A stretch of DNA of 64,000 nt from Pseudarthrobacter equi (GTDB lineage Bacteria > Actinomycetota > Actinomycetes > Actinomycetales > Micrococcaceae): positions 3,286,001-3,350,000 of the forward strand of contig NZ_LT629779.1 in the NCBI RefSeq assembly GCF_900105535.1. Reading direction: 5' to 3'. Of this stretch, positions 27,698-38,873 are shown one piece after another. The stretch's first letter is position 1. Each line of letters begins with the position of its first letter. The notes under the pieces were generated by a model. The model had not been told where the DNA came from. It saw only the letters and a list, made by a program, of their open reading frames with translations, and made no database searches. Both the position numbers and the translations under genes were made by a program.

Positions 27698-29761
27698 TCA
27701 GGTCCAGCCCGTGGCGGCGAGCAGCCGTTGCTCGAACATGGGAATCATCGATTCGGCGTAGGTCCTGCTCAGGTGGTTGTCGTCCTTGTAGACGTAGACG
27801 TTGCCCACCACAGCTGGGCAGACGCCGCGGGCGCAGATGAAGTCACTCATGTCCATCAGGTGCAGGCCGTCCACCTTGCCGCGGTAATTTTCCAGCGGCG
27901 AAGGCTCCACCAGGGACTCGGCAAGGGGCGGGTTGCATTCCGGTGCGTCGGCACCGTTGCGCTGGACGCACTCTGGCATGTTGAACGTGAACCGGGGGTT
28001 GTCGCGGATGCCCAGAATTTCGATCCCAGCGTCAGCAAACGGGCGGATGCCGTCCAGGTAGCCGGGGACTTCAGTTTCGAACGGGGCTTCCTCGTGCGTC
28101 AGTGATGCCACGGTGAAGACGGCGTCGGGCCGGTGTTCCAGCACGTAATCAGCGCTTGCCCTGTTGTAGGCGTTGCATTCGGCGGTCCTGGTGTCCGACT
28201 CGGCACCGAACCTGCAGGCAGGCATCAGGAGAGTGACCAGTTCCCAGCCTTTGGCCGCGGCGATGGGGGCCAGCGCACCGAGATACTGCTGCGAGTGGGA
28301 GTCACCCAGGACGACGATCCGCTTGGTCCCGCCGCCTTCGGGGATCTCCTGGCGGCAGCCCTCGAGGATGGGATCGTCCGTGGAATTGGACCCGACGCAG
28401 GGGGTCTGGATACCGGCCCAGTCATTGTCCAGGGCTGAGGGGCCCGGGATGATCCTCGCGGCGGGAGCGGGGTCCGCTTCGATCCCCGGGGTGAGCGCCG
28501 CGGCGCCGGGCGTCAGCTCCCTCGGCTGGGCCGCCGTCGCGGTTTCTTCCGCGGTGAGGAAGGTCTGCCAGACGGAAACGGGTCCGGCGAGGATGGCACC
28601 ACAGGCGGCAATGACGACGGCGGTGCGCCAGGCCCGCAGCTTGGGCCAGTGCCAGTCCCGCAGCGGTTTCTCCACGAACCGGGTGGTGAGGACGGCCAGC
28701 AGGACGGACGCGCCGACGATGCCCAGCCCCTGCATGAGGTTCGGAGCTTCGACGCCGGTGGCCGCGAGCGCAAGGACCAGCACCGGCCAGTGCCACAGGT
28801 ACAGGGCGTACGAGTTGTCGCCCAGCGCCACGGCCGGCCTGCTGCTGAGTACGCGGTCCACGCCGTACCGGCTGCCCGTTTGTCCCGCCACGATGATCGC
28901 GGCGGCGGACAGGGTGGGCCACAGCGCCACGAAACCGGGGAAGGACCTGTCCACCGTCAGGAGGAGGCCGCACGACACCATTCCCACCAGGCCGGCCCAG
29001 CCCAGTACAACGCGCAGCGCCTTCCCGGGTTTGAGGTACGGCAGTGCGAGCGCCAGCAGGGAGCCCAGGGCGAACTCCCATAGCCTGGCCCTGGTGTCGA
29101 AGTAGGCGTAGGCCTGGTTGCCGGCCGTTTGCTCAACGGAGTAGGCCAGCGACACGGCGAACACGGCGCCGAAGCCGATACCCAGGAGGCCACGGTAGGT
29201 CAGCCCTGCGCAGGCCGGGAGGCGGCGCAGCGCAGCGAGGATGCCGGCGGCGGCCGCGAAGATGAGCGGCCAGAGGATGAAGACCTGGCCCTGGATGGAC
29301 AGCGACCAGAAGTGTTGCAGCGGGCTGGCTCCGGCGTGGTCCTGGGCGTAGTAGTCCACAGCGGTATCGGCGAGCAGCCAGTTTTGCCGGTACAGCAGGG
29401 AGGCCCAGGCCTGGTCCAGGATCTGCGGCCAGCGGCCCTGCGGCAGGATCAGCCAGGTGCCGGCGAGCACGCCGAGGATCACCACGACGGCGGCGGGCAG
29501 CAGGCGCTTGAAGAGGTGCAGCCAGTGCCCCAGCAGACCGAAGGGGCGGCCCGTTTCGGCTTTCCGCACGAAGGACAGCGTGAGGAGGAAGGCGGAGATG
29601 AGCAGGAAGATGTCCACGCCGCCGGAAACCCTTCCCAGCCAGACGTGGTAGGCCACGACCATCAGGACAGCGAGGGCCCGCAGTCCCTGGACCTCGGGCC
29701 TGAAAGAGGCCGCCCGGGTCTTGGCCCCGGCCGCCGGCTGCACCTTATCGCTGCCTGTCAT
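27698..29761 (-). CDS. acyltransferase-3 with SGNH domain (copy 1)
   Basis: A 687-residue membrane O-acyltransferase of the OafA/YrhL type. Residues ~20-390 hold about ten helices with the acyltransferase-3 marks RPEVQGLRALAVLMVVAYHV and FWSLSIQGQVFILWP. The C-terminal SGNH domain (~440-687) has the serine block VVLGDSHSQQY and the Asp-His pair in DDNHLS. These enzymes transfer acetyl groups to cell-surface polysaccharides or peptidoglycan. ATG 29759-29761 overlaps the stop of the upstream paralogue (ATGA), so the pair is co-translated. The sequence is clearly related to copy 2 throughout. Confidence 0.92.
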   Translation of the reverse strand: MTGSDKVQPAAGAKTRAASFRPEVQGLRALAVLMVVAYHVWLGRVSGGVDIFLLISAFLLTLSFVRKAETGRPFGLLGHWLHLFKRLLPAAVVVILGVLAGTWLILPQGRWPQILDQAWASLLYRQNWLLADTAVDYYAQDHAGASPLQHFWSLSIQGQVFILWPLIFAAAAGILAALRRLPACAGLTYRGLLGIGFGAVFAVSLAYSVEQTAGNQAYAYFDTRARLWEFALGSLLALALPYLKPGKALRVVLGWAGLVGMVSCGLLLTVDRSFPGFVALWPTLSAAAIIVAGQTGSRYGVDRVLSSRPAVALGDNSYALYLWHWPVLVLALAATGVEAPNLMQGLGIVGASVLLAVLTTRFVEKPLRDWHWPKLRAWRTAVVIAACGAILAGPVSVWQTFLTAEETATAAQPRELTPGAAALTPGIEADPAPAARIIPGPSALDNDWAGIQTPCVGSNSTDDPILEGCRQEIPEGGGTKRIVVLGDSHSQQYLGALAPIAAAKGWELVTLLMPACRFGAESDTRTAECNAYNRASADYVLEHRPDAVFTVASLTHEEAPFETEVPGYLDGIRPFADAGIEILGIRDNPRFTFNMPECVQRNGADAPECNPPLAESLVEPSPLENYRGKVDGLHLMDMSDFICARGVCPAVVGNVYVYKDDNHLSRTYAESMIPMFEQRLLAATGWT

Positions 29762-31821
29762 TTCCACCCCGTTGCTTCGAAGAAGCGCCTGCCAAACTCG
29801 TCCGCCATGCTCTCCGTGTATTCGGCCGTGAGGTGGTTGTCATCCAGGTACACGAAGATGTTCCCCACCACTCCCGGACATTCCATTGCCGTACAGATAC
29901 GGTCTGTGAGGTCCAGGATTGCCAGGCCCGGCAGGCTGTCCTTGAGCGTGGCAAGGGGATTCTCCGGCGCAAGGGAGTCCCGTACGGCCGGGCGGCAGGA
30001 CTGGGCGTCCGGGCCGTCCGTCACGACACATTCGGCCATGTTGAACGTAAACCGGGGGTTGTCCCTGAGCGCCACCACGTCGATGCCCTTGTCGATCCAC
30101 GGCCCCACCAGGTCCGCGAAGCCCGGCGTCAGCTCCTCTGCGGTACTGGAAGGCGCCGCAGCGGTGCCCAGCAGGATGATGGCGTCCGGCTGCTGCCGCT
30201 CGATCTCCTTCTGCACGGAAGCGTTGTAGGTCTCGCAGTCATCGCTGGCCGCCTTCCCGGCCGGCGCGACTTTGCAGGCGCCTTTCAGCATGGAGTACAG
30301 GAGCCAGTTGTTTTGGGCGGCGATGGGCTTGACGGCCCCGGACCACTGCTGCGCATGGCTGTCCCCCAGCACCAGGACGCGGCGCGCTGGATTACCGGAC
30401 GGCTTTTGTTCAAAGCAGGTGTCCTTTACCGCCTGGTCCTGCGGAGTGATGTCGCCCGTGCAGGGTCCGTCGAGTGAAACCCAGTTCTGGGGCAGGTCGG
30501 TGGCAGTCGGCAGCAGGGTGACGTCGCCGGCGGGCACGGTACCGGCGAACGCCGGATCCAGAGCCCGCGAGCCCGGATTGTTCGCCACTTTCTGCTCCTG
30601 GGCCACCCGGCGCTCTGTGTCCAGCTGGTTGCGCCACAGAGCCAGGGGCGCCGCTGCCACGGAGACGGCCAGCATGATGGCCAGGACGGCACGGCGTTTC
30701 CTGGCCTCGGGCCACTTCCATTCCCGCCAGGGCTTTTCGATAAAACGGGTGGTCAGGTACGCGAGTGCGAGCGCCGAGACGATGATGACCGTGCCGGAAA
30801 GCCAGCCCGCATGCTCCTTGCCGGTCCAGGCCAACGCGAGCACCAGCACCGGCCAGTGCCAGAGGTACAGCCCGTAGGAGATGTCTCCCAGCCTGACCAG
30901 GGGTTTGGAGCTGAGGATCCGGTCCACACCGGCCGGGCTTTGCGTCTGGCCGGCCACAATGACGAAGGCGGCCGCCACGGTTGGCCACAGTGCTGCCACG
31001 CCCGGGAATGCTGCCTGGACGTTGAGCAGGATGCCGCAGGCGAGCATGGCGATGACACCCACCCAACCCATGACGATGCGCACGGCACGGGAGAGCCGCA
31101 GCCCGGGAAGGAGGAGGGCCACCAGCGTGCCCAATGCGAATTCCCAGAGCCGGGCGCCCGTGTCGAAGTACGCCTGGACCTGGTTGGTGGCCGTGAAGTA
31201 GATCGAATACGCCAGCGAGACGAGGAACACGAGGAAGAACACGTAGGCCAGCAGCGGCCGGTAGGAGAGCCTGAACCGGCGGGCCGCCCAGGCGGCTGCG
31301 AGGAAGATCAGCGGCCACAGGATGAATACCTGGCCCTGGATGGACAGAGACCAGAAATGCTGCAGGGGGCTGGCAAGGCTGTGGTCATTCGCGTAGTAGT
31401 CAACGGCCTGCGCCTGCAGAAGCCGGTTCTCCGAGTAGAACAGCGACGCCCAGCCCTGGTCGATGAGGTCCAGCCACCGGGTCCGCGGCAGGACCAGGTA
31501 CGAGACGGCCAGGGTGGCGACGATAACGGTGACTGCGGCGGGAAGGAGCCTCCGGAACAGGTGCAGCCAGTGCTTGAGCAGGGCAAAGGGCTCCCTGCGC
31601 TCGTGGCGCCCGACGAACTGGAAGGTCATCAGGAATGCGGAGATCAGGAGGAAGACGTCCACGCCCCCAGACACCCTTCCAAACCACACGTGGTAGGTCA
31701 CCACCATGAGGACAGCGAGGGATCGAAGGCCCTGGATTTCGGGGCGGTATGACGACTTTCGGGACGCCTGCCGGCGGTCAGCGGCAGGCGCCGTCGCTCC
31801 CTTGGTCCACAGTGTTGGCAC
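29758..31821 (-). CDS. acyltransferase-3 with SGNH domain (copy 2)
   Basis: A 687-residue paralogue of the next gene: N-terminal RPEIQGLRSLAVLMVVTYHV, FWSLSIQGQVFILWP and ten helices, then an SGNH domain with VLVLGDSHAQQW and DDNHLT. GTG at 31819-31821 has GAAGGG at 7 nt; the TTG two codons earlier would have no SD gap. Both copies have the catalytic residues, so neither is a pseudogene; different acyl or glycan specificity is likely. The flavin oxidoreductase gene ends 37 nt upstream on the same strand. Confidence 0.92.
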   Translation of the reverse strand: MPTLWTKGATAPAADRRQASRKSSYRPEIQGLRSLAVLMVVTYHVWFGRVSGGVDVFLLISAFLMTFQFVGRHERREPFALLKHWLHLFRRLLPAAVTVIVATLAVSYLVLPRTRWLDLIDQGWASLFYSENRLLQAQAVDYYANDHSLASPLQHFWSLSIQGQVFILWPLIFLAAAWAARRFRLSYRPLLAYVFFLVFLVSLAYSIYFTATNQVQAYFDTGARLWEFALGTLVALLLPGLRLSRAVRIVMGWVGVIAMLACGILLNVQAAFPGVAALWPTVAAAFVIVAGQTQSPAGVDRILSSKPLVRLGDISYGLYLWHWPVLVLALAWTGKEHAGWLSGTVIIVSALALAYLTTRFIEKPWREWKWPEARKRRAVLAIMLAVSVAAAPLALWRNQLDTERRVAQEQKVANNPGSRALDPAFAGTVPAGDVTLLPTATDLPQNWVSLDGPCTGDITPQDQAVKDTCFEQKPSGNPARRVLVLGDSHAQQWSGAVKPIAAQNNWLLYSMLKGACKVAPAGKAASDDCETYNASVQKEIERQQPDAIILLGTAAAPSSTAEELTPGFADLVGPWIDKGIDVVALRDNPRFTFNMAECVVTDGPDAQSCRPAVRDSLAPENPLATLKDSLPGLAILDLTDRICTAMECPGVVGNIFVYLDDNHLTAEYTESMADEFGRRFFEATGWK

Positions 31822-31858
31822 AATCAAACCCTTCGGAGCGCGTAATCAACCGTCAAGT

Positions 31859-32995
31859 TTAGCGGAAGGCGGCACTCCTGCCCGAATCTACCGCGTGTCG
31901 TTCCGGTAGCCTGCCGGCCAGATACCGGGCATCACGGACGCTTCCGGTCACCGTGGCGGACGCCGCGGCGTACTGGAAATTCCGGCCGAGGAAGTAGAGG
32001 CCAGGAGTGTCCAGCGCTTCCCCGCGGTACTGCCGCGGCCCTCCCCCGGCGCCCGCCAGGGCCGGGTCAACCCAGTCCAGGTCCTCCTGGTATCCCGTGC
32101 ACCAGATGACGTTCGCGACGTCCGCGCGCGCCCCGTCTGCGAGGACCGGCAGCCCGTCCTCCACGCCGCTGACCCGGGGGACGAACTGGACGCCGGCGGC
32201 AGCGAGGTCGCTGCGCTTGGTCCTGATCAGCGGTGCTCCGTGGGCTGTGAACTCCGGCGCAATCTTCCGTCCCACCGGGGTGCCCAGGCTCAGGATGTGC
32301 AGGCCGGCGAACCGGACCAGGGGCAGGATGAAGCGGGCCGTTGTCCGGCCGTGCTTGAACGGCATTTCCTTGGGCGCGTTCGCGGCAACAAACGTTGCGT
32401 GGGTACGGGCAACCTCCTTGGCGATTTCGGCTCCGGAGTTGCCCAGTCCCACCACCAGGACGGGGCCGTCCTGGAGCTGCGCGGGGTTCTTGTAGGCGCT
32501 GGAGTGGAGCTGCACGATTGAGTCCTTCAGTTCCGCGGCAAACGGCGGAACCTTGGGAGTCCGTTCCGCGCCCGTGGCCAGGACCACGTTGCGGGCCTCC
32601 CAACGCTCTCCTTTGGCGGCGGCCACATAGCGGCCGCCTTCACGCCAGAGGCGCTCCACCCTGACTCCCGTCAGCACGGGAAGCTTCAGGCCGTCGGCGT
32701 AGCGTTCCAGGTAGTCGGCCATGGTGTCCTTGCCGGGAAAGGACAGCGGATCCGCCGGGAAGGGAACTCCGGGAAGGCCGTTGTATTTTGCCGGGGTGAA
32801 GAGGCGCAGGGAGTCCCAGCGCAACCTCCAGCTGTCACCGATTCTCGGGTTGGCATCGAGAATCAGGAATCGCCGGCCTTGGCGGGACAGATGGTGGCCG
32901 ATCGCCAGCCCTGCCTGCCCGCCGCCGATCACCAGGGTGTCCAGCACTTCCGGAGCGCTGTTGGTACCTGCAGTACCGGTGGTGTTCTCGTTCAT
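31859..32995 (-). CDS. flavin-containing monooxygenase-like oxidoreductase
   Basis: A 378-residue FAD/NAD(P) enzyme of the CzcO-like group. The FAD fold is LVIGGGQAGLAIGHHL near residue 21, the NADP-binding fold VVGLGNSGAEIAKE near 182, and the block ATGAERTPKVP matches the family ATG motif. The canonical FMO fingerprint FxGxxxHxxxY is not obvious, and the segment LHSSAYKNP occupies its place. Substrate unknown; related proteins act in polyketide, siderophore or metal-resistance contexts, none of which is seen here. ATG follows TAGCCT by 6 nt. Confidence 0.85.
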   Translation of the reverse strand: MNENTTGTAGTNSAPEVLDTLVIGGGQAGLAIGHHLSRQGRRFLILDANPRIGDSWRLRWDSLRLFTPAKYNGLPGVPFPADPLSFPGKDTMADYLERYADGLKLPVLTGVRVERLWREGGRYVAAAKGERWEARNVVLATGAERTPKVPPFAAELKDSIVQLHSSAYKNPAQLQDGPVLVVGLGNSGAEIAKEVARTHATFVAANAPKEMPFKHGRTTARFILPLVRFAGLHILSLGTPVGRKIAPEFTAHGAPLIRTKRSDLAAAGVQFVPRVSGVEDGLPVLADGARADVANVIWCTGYQEDLDWVDPALAGAGGGPRQYRGEALDTPGLYFLGRNFQYAAASATVTGSVRDARYLAGRLPERHAVDSGRSAAFR

Positions 32996-33001
32996 GCTCT
33001 G

Positions 33002-33007
33002 AGGCTA
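33002..33007 (-). promoter_or_regulatory. leaderless -10 box of oxidoreductase gene
   Basis: TAGCCT followed by 6 nt and the ATG. Confidence 0.4.
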
Positions 33008-33086
33008 TGCCCGGGCCCGCCCGGCATGCGTCGGCGAAAATGTGCAACTCCCAGAGGCACTCCGTGGGTATTTCTACCCAGGGCCA

Positions 33087-34733
33087 TCAGCCGGCCAGCC
33101 CGTGCTCGAAGGCATAACGCGTGGCTGCTGCCCGCGACGTGAGGCCCAGCTTGAGGAAGATGTTGCTGACATGGCGTGCCACAGTCTTTTCACTGAGGAA
33201 GAGCCCGACGGCGATGGCACGGTTTCCCTGTCCGGACGCCACCAGCCGCAGGACCTGTTCCTCGCGCGGGGTGAGCGGGCCGGCACCTTTGCCTCGGCCA
33301 CGCGGCATCAGCGAGGCCGCCCACGCAGCGGCAGGCGCTGCACCGAGCCCGGTCAGGGCCTCGTGGGCGGCGGTCAGCTCCATGTCAGCCGACGTTTCGT
33401 CGCCCATCCCAAGGCAGGCCTGCCCGATGAGCACCCTGCACCGGGCGGCCTCGTAGGGCACGCCGAGGTCGAACCAGAGCCTCCATGCCCGCCGCAGGGC
33501 CGTGCAGGCTCCCAGGGGGTCCCCCTCTGCCAGCAGGACGGCGCCGTCGGCCTGTGCCGCAACGGCGCGCACCATGGGCGTGGCGGAGCCTGCGGCGAAG
33601 CGGCCCAGTTCATCGGCTCCCTGCCGTGCCGCCGCCACATCCGGAACCGCCAGTTCAATCTCCACCAGCGCCGGCAACAGGTGCCGTCGGATGACGGCAT
33701 CCGCGGTTCCGGCAGCCCTGCGGATCATCGACTGTGCCTGCTGAAGGTCTCCGCGCTGAAGCAGCAGAAGGGCCAGGCCGGGTTGCGGCTCGTACCCGCT
33801 GTTGGCAGCCGTCCTGAAGGAGAGGCCGGCGGCTTCCAGCTGGCCGCGAAGCCGTTGCACCTCGCCCCGCTGGTAGTGGGCTCCGAACAGCACCTCGGGA
33901 TCGTTGTCCGCAGCGCGCGCATCCGCCGTGGTTGCCGCAGCAAGCGCCTCTTCCCAGGCACCGTGCCAGCGGAACAGTTCTGCCCGGTGGGCCTGGCACT
34001 GGCCGCTGAATGCCGCCATGTCCGGTTGATCGGCACACCAGCGGTCAAGTGCTGCCGTCCATTCCAGTGCCCGGCCGAGGTCGAAAGCCAGCTGGCAGGA
34101 TGCAATGACGGCGCAGTAGGCAATCCCTGACGGTATGGCCGAAACTTCACCCGCGGTCACCGCAACCATGACCTCATCGAAGATCTGCAGGCCCTCCTCC
34201 ACCCGGCCCTGCCCCACCGCTGCCTGGCCGGTACCGAGCAGGGCGAGCGCCATGAGGTCCCGGTCCTGGAAGGCCTGGCCGATGCCGGCGGCCCGGGCGA
34301 GCAGCTCAAGCGCTCCACCGGGGTCACCCTGGTGCAGGCGTGCCAGGGACGTCGGGATCAGCAGGAACCCCTCGACGGCGTCAGGCCGCGGGATCTCCGC
34401 CACCAGCCGCTGCCCCCGGGCCAGCCAACCGCCCGCACGTTCTCCCTCGCCAAAGTGCATGAGGTGGATTGCCATCCAGCCCGCACAGCGGGCGGCCCCG
34501 GCAAGGTCGCCTACCACCAGGTATTCCTCATGGGCCCGGGTCAGCGACGCAAACCCGGCAGCGGCGCTGCCGGTCAGGATTTCGGCGGTGGCAAGGCGTT
34601 CGAGGTCCGCCGCGGGAAGTCCGCCCGATTGGTCTGCTTCCCGCAGGGTTTGGAAGGCATCGGTCCAACGCTGCTCGCGGAATGCCGCGCGGCCGCGGTC
34701 CAGGCCGTCATCCAGTCCTGTTTCAGCCGACAC
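33087..34733 (-). CDS. LuxR-family regulator with TPR-like sensor region
   Basis: A 548-residue regulator. The last ~65 residues are a LuxR/GerE helix-turn-helix: LTPREEQVLRLVASGQGNRAIA, then SEKTVARHVSNIFLKLGL. The rest is alpha-helical and repetitive in character (QRGEVQRLRGQLEAAGLSF, ALLGTGQAAVGQGRVEEGL), like the TPR half of LAL/MalT regulators, but no N-terminal P-loop ATPase is present. It therefore resembles the C-terminal part of a LAL protein working alone. GTG at 34731-34733 has GGAAGGAGG at 4 nt, so the short form is genuine. Target genes unknown; the oxidoreductase gene lies just downstream. Confidence 0.82.
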   Translation of the reverse strand: MSAETGLDDGLDRGRAAFREQRWTDAFQTLREADQSGGLPAADLERLATAEILTGSAAAGFASLTRAHEEYLVVGDLAGAARCAGWMAIHLMHFGEGERAGGWLARGQRLVAEIPRPDAVEGFLLIPTSLARLHQGDPGGALELLARAAGIGQAFQDRDLMALALLGTGQAAVGQGRVEEGLQIFDEVMVAVTAGEVSAIPSGIAYCAVIASCQLAFDLGRALEWTAALDRWCADQPDMAAFSGQCQAHRAELFRWHGAWEEALAAATTADARAADNDPEVLFGAHYQRGEVQRLRGQLEAAGLSFRTAANSGYEPQPGLALLLLQRGDLQQAQSMIRRAAGTADAVIRRHLLPALVEIELAVPDVAAARQGADELGRFAAGSATPMVRAVAAQADGAVLLAEGDPLGACTALRRAWRLWFDLGVPYEAARCRVLIGQACLGMGDETSADMELTAAHEALTGLGAAPAAAWAASLMPRGRGKGAGPLTPREEQVLRLVASGQGNRAIAVGLFLSEKTVARHVSNIFLKLGLTSRAAATRYAFEHGLAG

Positions 34734-34855
34734 CTGGCCTCCTTCCGGATACCCGCCGAGCCGGCCCGCCGCCGTCGTGCGCTGGCCGCAGCGGTGCCTA
34801 AGCGTCACCGTACGCCGGGCACCCGCGCCAGACAAGCAGCAGGCCGGCTGCCGGA

Positions 34856-36379
34856 TCAGGGGCGCAGCAGCGCTCGAAGGGCCTGGATGGTGTCGGCCTC
34901 AGCGGCGGTCTTGTCCTCGCGGTAGCCCTTGACCCGTGCGAAGCGGAGGGCGATGCGGCCCGGGTAACGCGGGGACTGCTGCACGCCGTCGATGGCAATC
35001 TCGACGACGGTGACCGGCTCCACCCAGACGGTGCCGGCGGTGCGCCGCACCTCGATCTCCTGGAACCGTTCGGTCTGCCACTGCAACAGGGCATCGGTGA
35101 TGCCCTTGAAGGTCTTGCCCACCATCACGTACCCGCCGGGCTCACCGAACTCGCCGGCAGGGTCGAGGGCACCAAGGTGCAGGTTGGACAGCATCCCGGC
35201 GCGCCGCCCCGAGCCCCACTCGCATGCGAGCACCACAAGGTCGTAGGTGAGCACCGGCTTGACCTTGATCCAGTTGGACCCACGGCGCCCGGCCGAGTAC
35301 ACGGACCCCACCGATTTCAGCATGACGCCCTCATGTCCCGCCGAGAGCGCGTCACGCGATATCCGCCCGGCAACCTCCGGGTCCGCGGTAATCTCCCCCG
35401 GGATCCGGTGGGCGGGGGCAATGGATTCGAGCACCTTAGTCCGCTCGGACAGGGGTTCATCGAGCAGGTCCCGGCCATCAATGTGCAGCACGTCAAAAAA
35501 CCAGGGATGCAGCACCGTGGTGCGTGCGGCGTCGGCACCGAACCGGGACATGGTCTCCTGGAACGGCCGCGGGGCGCCGTCCTCTCCCAGGGCCAGGGTC
35601 TCGCCGTCGAGGATCACATCGTGCACCGGAAACCCGCGCACCACCTCCACCACCTCGGGGAGCCGGTGCGTCACCTCGGCCAGGGTGCGCGTGAAAATGC
35701 GGACGTCGTCGCCGGACCGGTGCACCTGGATGCGGGCGCCATCGAGCTTGTATTCCACGGACGCTTCGCCCGTGGTCTCCAACGCGGCCGTGACGCTTGC
35801 GCCGGTCCCTGCGAGCATGGGCTGCACGGGCCGGCCCACCTGCAGGCCAACCTCGTCCAGCTCCGCCGCTGTGCCCGTCAGCGCCAGCCGGGCCGTCGAG
35901 CCGAGGTCACCGGACAGCATCGCGGCCCTGCGGACGGACTCGACTGAGCGCTCCGCTGCGCGGGCCACCGCATCGGTCAGGACACCTTCCAGCGCCCCCG
36001 TTCGCAGTTCGCCCAGGAGCACGCCGCCGATGAACGCCTGCTCCCGTTCGGTTGCCGCTGCGGTGAGCTCGCGGAGGGTGGCCGCGCGTTCGGCTGCCGA
36101 GCCCGCTCCGGCGAGGGCCTGGAGCCGGTCCAGCGCGGCGTCGAGGGCGGCGAGGGTGAGGCAGGGTTCCGCGGCAGGCACTCCCATGGCAGCTGACATG
36201 CCGCGCCACCCGACGCCCACCCGCCCTTGGCGGGGTTTGGCGGTGAGGAGGCCGACGGCGGCAGGAATGTCCGCGGGGTCGAGCCGCTTCAGCAGCTGGG
36301 CCAGGGCGTCCACCTTCGCCAGCCTGGAGCGGGTGGACGCGACGGCGTCAGTGGTCCTCACAAGCTCGTCCAGCAGCAT
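34856..36379 (-). CDS. ATP-dependent DNA ligase
   Basis: A 507-residue ligase of the LigB/archaeal type that seals nicks with ATP. An N-terminal DNA-binding domain (~1-200) precedes the nucleotidyltransferase core with motif I EYKLDGARIQVHR (adenylated Lys211), motif III FDVLHIDG and motif IV HEGVMLK; the OB-fold part ends RIALRFARVKGYR and keeps motif VI. It is presumably the accessory ligase beside the NAD-dependent LigA. ATG at 36379 is 6 nt after CAGACT, a weaker leaderless arrangement. Divergent from the RibD-like reductase across 64 bp. Confidence 0.93.
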   Translation of the reverse strand: MLLDELVRTTDAVASTRSRLAKVDALAQLLKRLDPADIPAAVGLLTAKPRQGRVGVGWRGMSAAMGVPAAEPCLTLAALDAALDRLQALAGAGSAAERAATLRELTAAATEREQAFIGGVLLGELRTGALEGVLTDAVARAAERSVESVRRAAMLSGDLGSTARLALTGTAAELDEVGLQVGRPVQPMLAGTGASVTAALETTGEASVEYKLDGARIQVHRSGDDVRIFTRTLAEVTHRLPEVVEVVRGFPVHDVILDGETLALGEDGAPRPFQETMSRFGADAARTTVLHPWFFDVLHIDGRDLLDEPLSERTKVLESIAPAHRIPGEITADPEVAGRISRDALSAGHEGVMLKSVGSVYSAGRRGSNWIKVKPVLTYDLVVLACEWGSGRRAGMLSNLHLGALDPAGEFGEPGGYVMVGKTFKGITDALLQWQTERFQEIEVRRTAGTVWVEPVTVVEIAIDGVQQSPRYPGRIALRFARVKGYREDKTAAEADTIQALRALLRP

Positions 36380-36443
36380 GGCAACAGTCTGCCACGCCGC
36401 CGGACCCTCGACAGGTACGGACGGCCGGTTCCAGAATGGACGG

Positions 36444-37046
36444 ATGGGCATCATCGTTGCGAACCTGTTCATCACCCTTGACGGCGTGTACCAGGCGCCC
36501 GGTGGCCGGGAGGAGGACCCCACGGACGGCTTCGCCTTCGGCGGCTGGCAGGCGCCGGTCTCCGATGATGAAGCAGGGGCGGACATCGCCGCGGCCATCG
36601 ACCGCATGGATGCCCTGCTCCTGGGCCGGAAAACCTACGACATCTTTGCCTCATATTGGCCGCACCAGTCAGACGAGATCGCCGGCGTGCTCAACCGGGT
36701 CCCGAAGTTCGTGGTGTCCGGGTCCCTCACCGATCCCGGATGGGAGGGCACCACGGTGCTCCCGGACCCGGCGGCAGCGGGAGAGCTCCGCCGGCAGTAT
36801 GACGAAGTGCAGATGTTCGGCAGCGGCGAGCTCATCCGTTCACTGTTGGCCGCCGACGTGCTGAACCGCCTCCACCTGTGGCTCTATCCTGTGGCACTCG
36901 GGCAGGGAAAGCGGTTGTTCGACGCCGGGACCGTCCCTTCCACGTTCCGCCTCGCCGAGCCGGTCCGTTCCTTTCCAAAAGGTGCGGTGTCGCTGGTCTA
37001 TGAGCGTGCCGGAGACGTTGAAACCCGGGAGATGGATGCCACTTAG
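36444..37046 (+). CDS. dihydrofolate reductase-like / RibD C-terminal domain protein
   Basis: A 200-residue NADPH-binding reductase of the RibD C-terminal family. The start MGIIVANLFITLDGVYQ, the cofactor loop LLGRKTYDIFASYWP and FGSGELIRSLL are typical. Many homologues are of unknown substrate and stress-associated; real DHFR activity is unlikely, since the family lacks several folate-site residues. ATG at 36444 is 6 nt after CAGAAT. A much longer open frame reaches back through the antisense of the ligase gene and is not believed. Confidence 0.85.
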   Translation: MGIIVANLFITLDGVYQAPGGREEDPTDGFAFGGWQAPVSDDEAGADIAAAIDRMDALLLGRKTYDIFASYWPHQSDEIAGVLNRVPKFVVSGSLTDPGWEGTTVLPDPAAAGELRRQYDEVQMFGSGELIRSLLAADVLNRLHLWLYPVALGQGKRLFDAGTVPSTFRLAEPVRSFPKGAVSLVYERAGDVETREMDAT

Positions 37047-37112
37047 GCCGCCACTAACCTCGCTTCGCCCGGCCGGCGCCCCCTGGCGGCGTGGGCCCAG
37101 CCACTGACGGCA

Positions 37113-37151
37113 CAGAAAAACCGGCCCGGCGGATGCCGGACCGGTTTTCTG
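37113..37151 (-). terminator. groL terminator
   Basis: CAGAAAA and CCGG arms pair with CCGGTTTTCTG with one bulge and one mismatch, loop GGAT, about 32 nt past the groL stop. It could serve both directions since the reductase gene converges here. Confidence 0.7.
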
Positions 37152-37182
37152 TATTCGCGGCTTTACCCGCGGGACAACAGCC

Positions 37183-38805
<1,623 letters not shown>

Positions 38806-38873
38806 TCAAGACAGAAACCCCGCGCAGCTGACCAGCATCAAGGCATGACCAGCGGCGCGGGGATCCGGAAGAT

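Noticed and set aside
35247..36443. N-terminal extension of the RibD-like reductase across the ligase locus
   Set aside because: Ser/Arg/Pro-rich shadow of the ligase gene; the family's own N-terminus begins at 36444.
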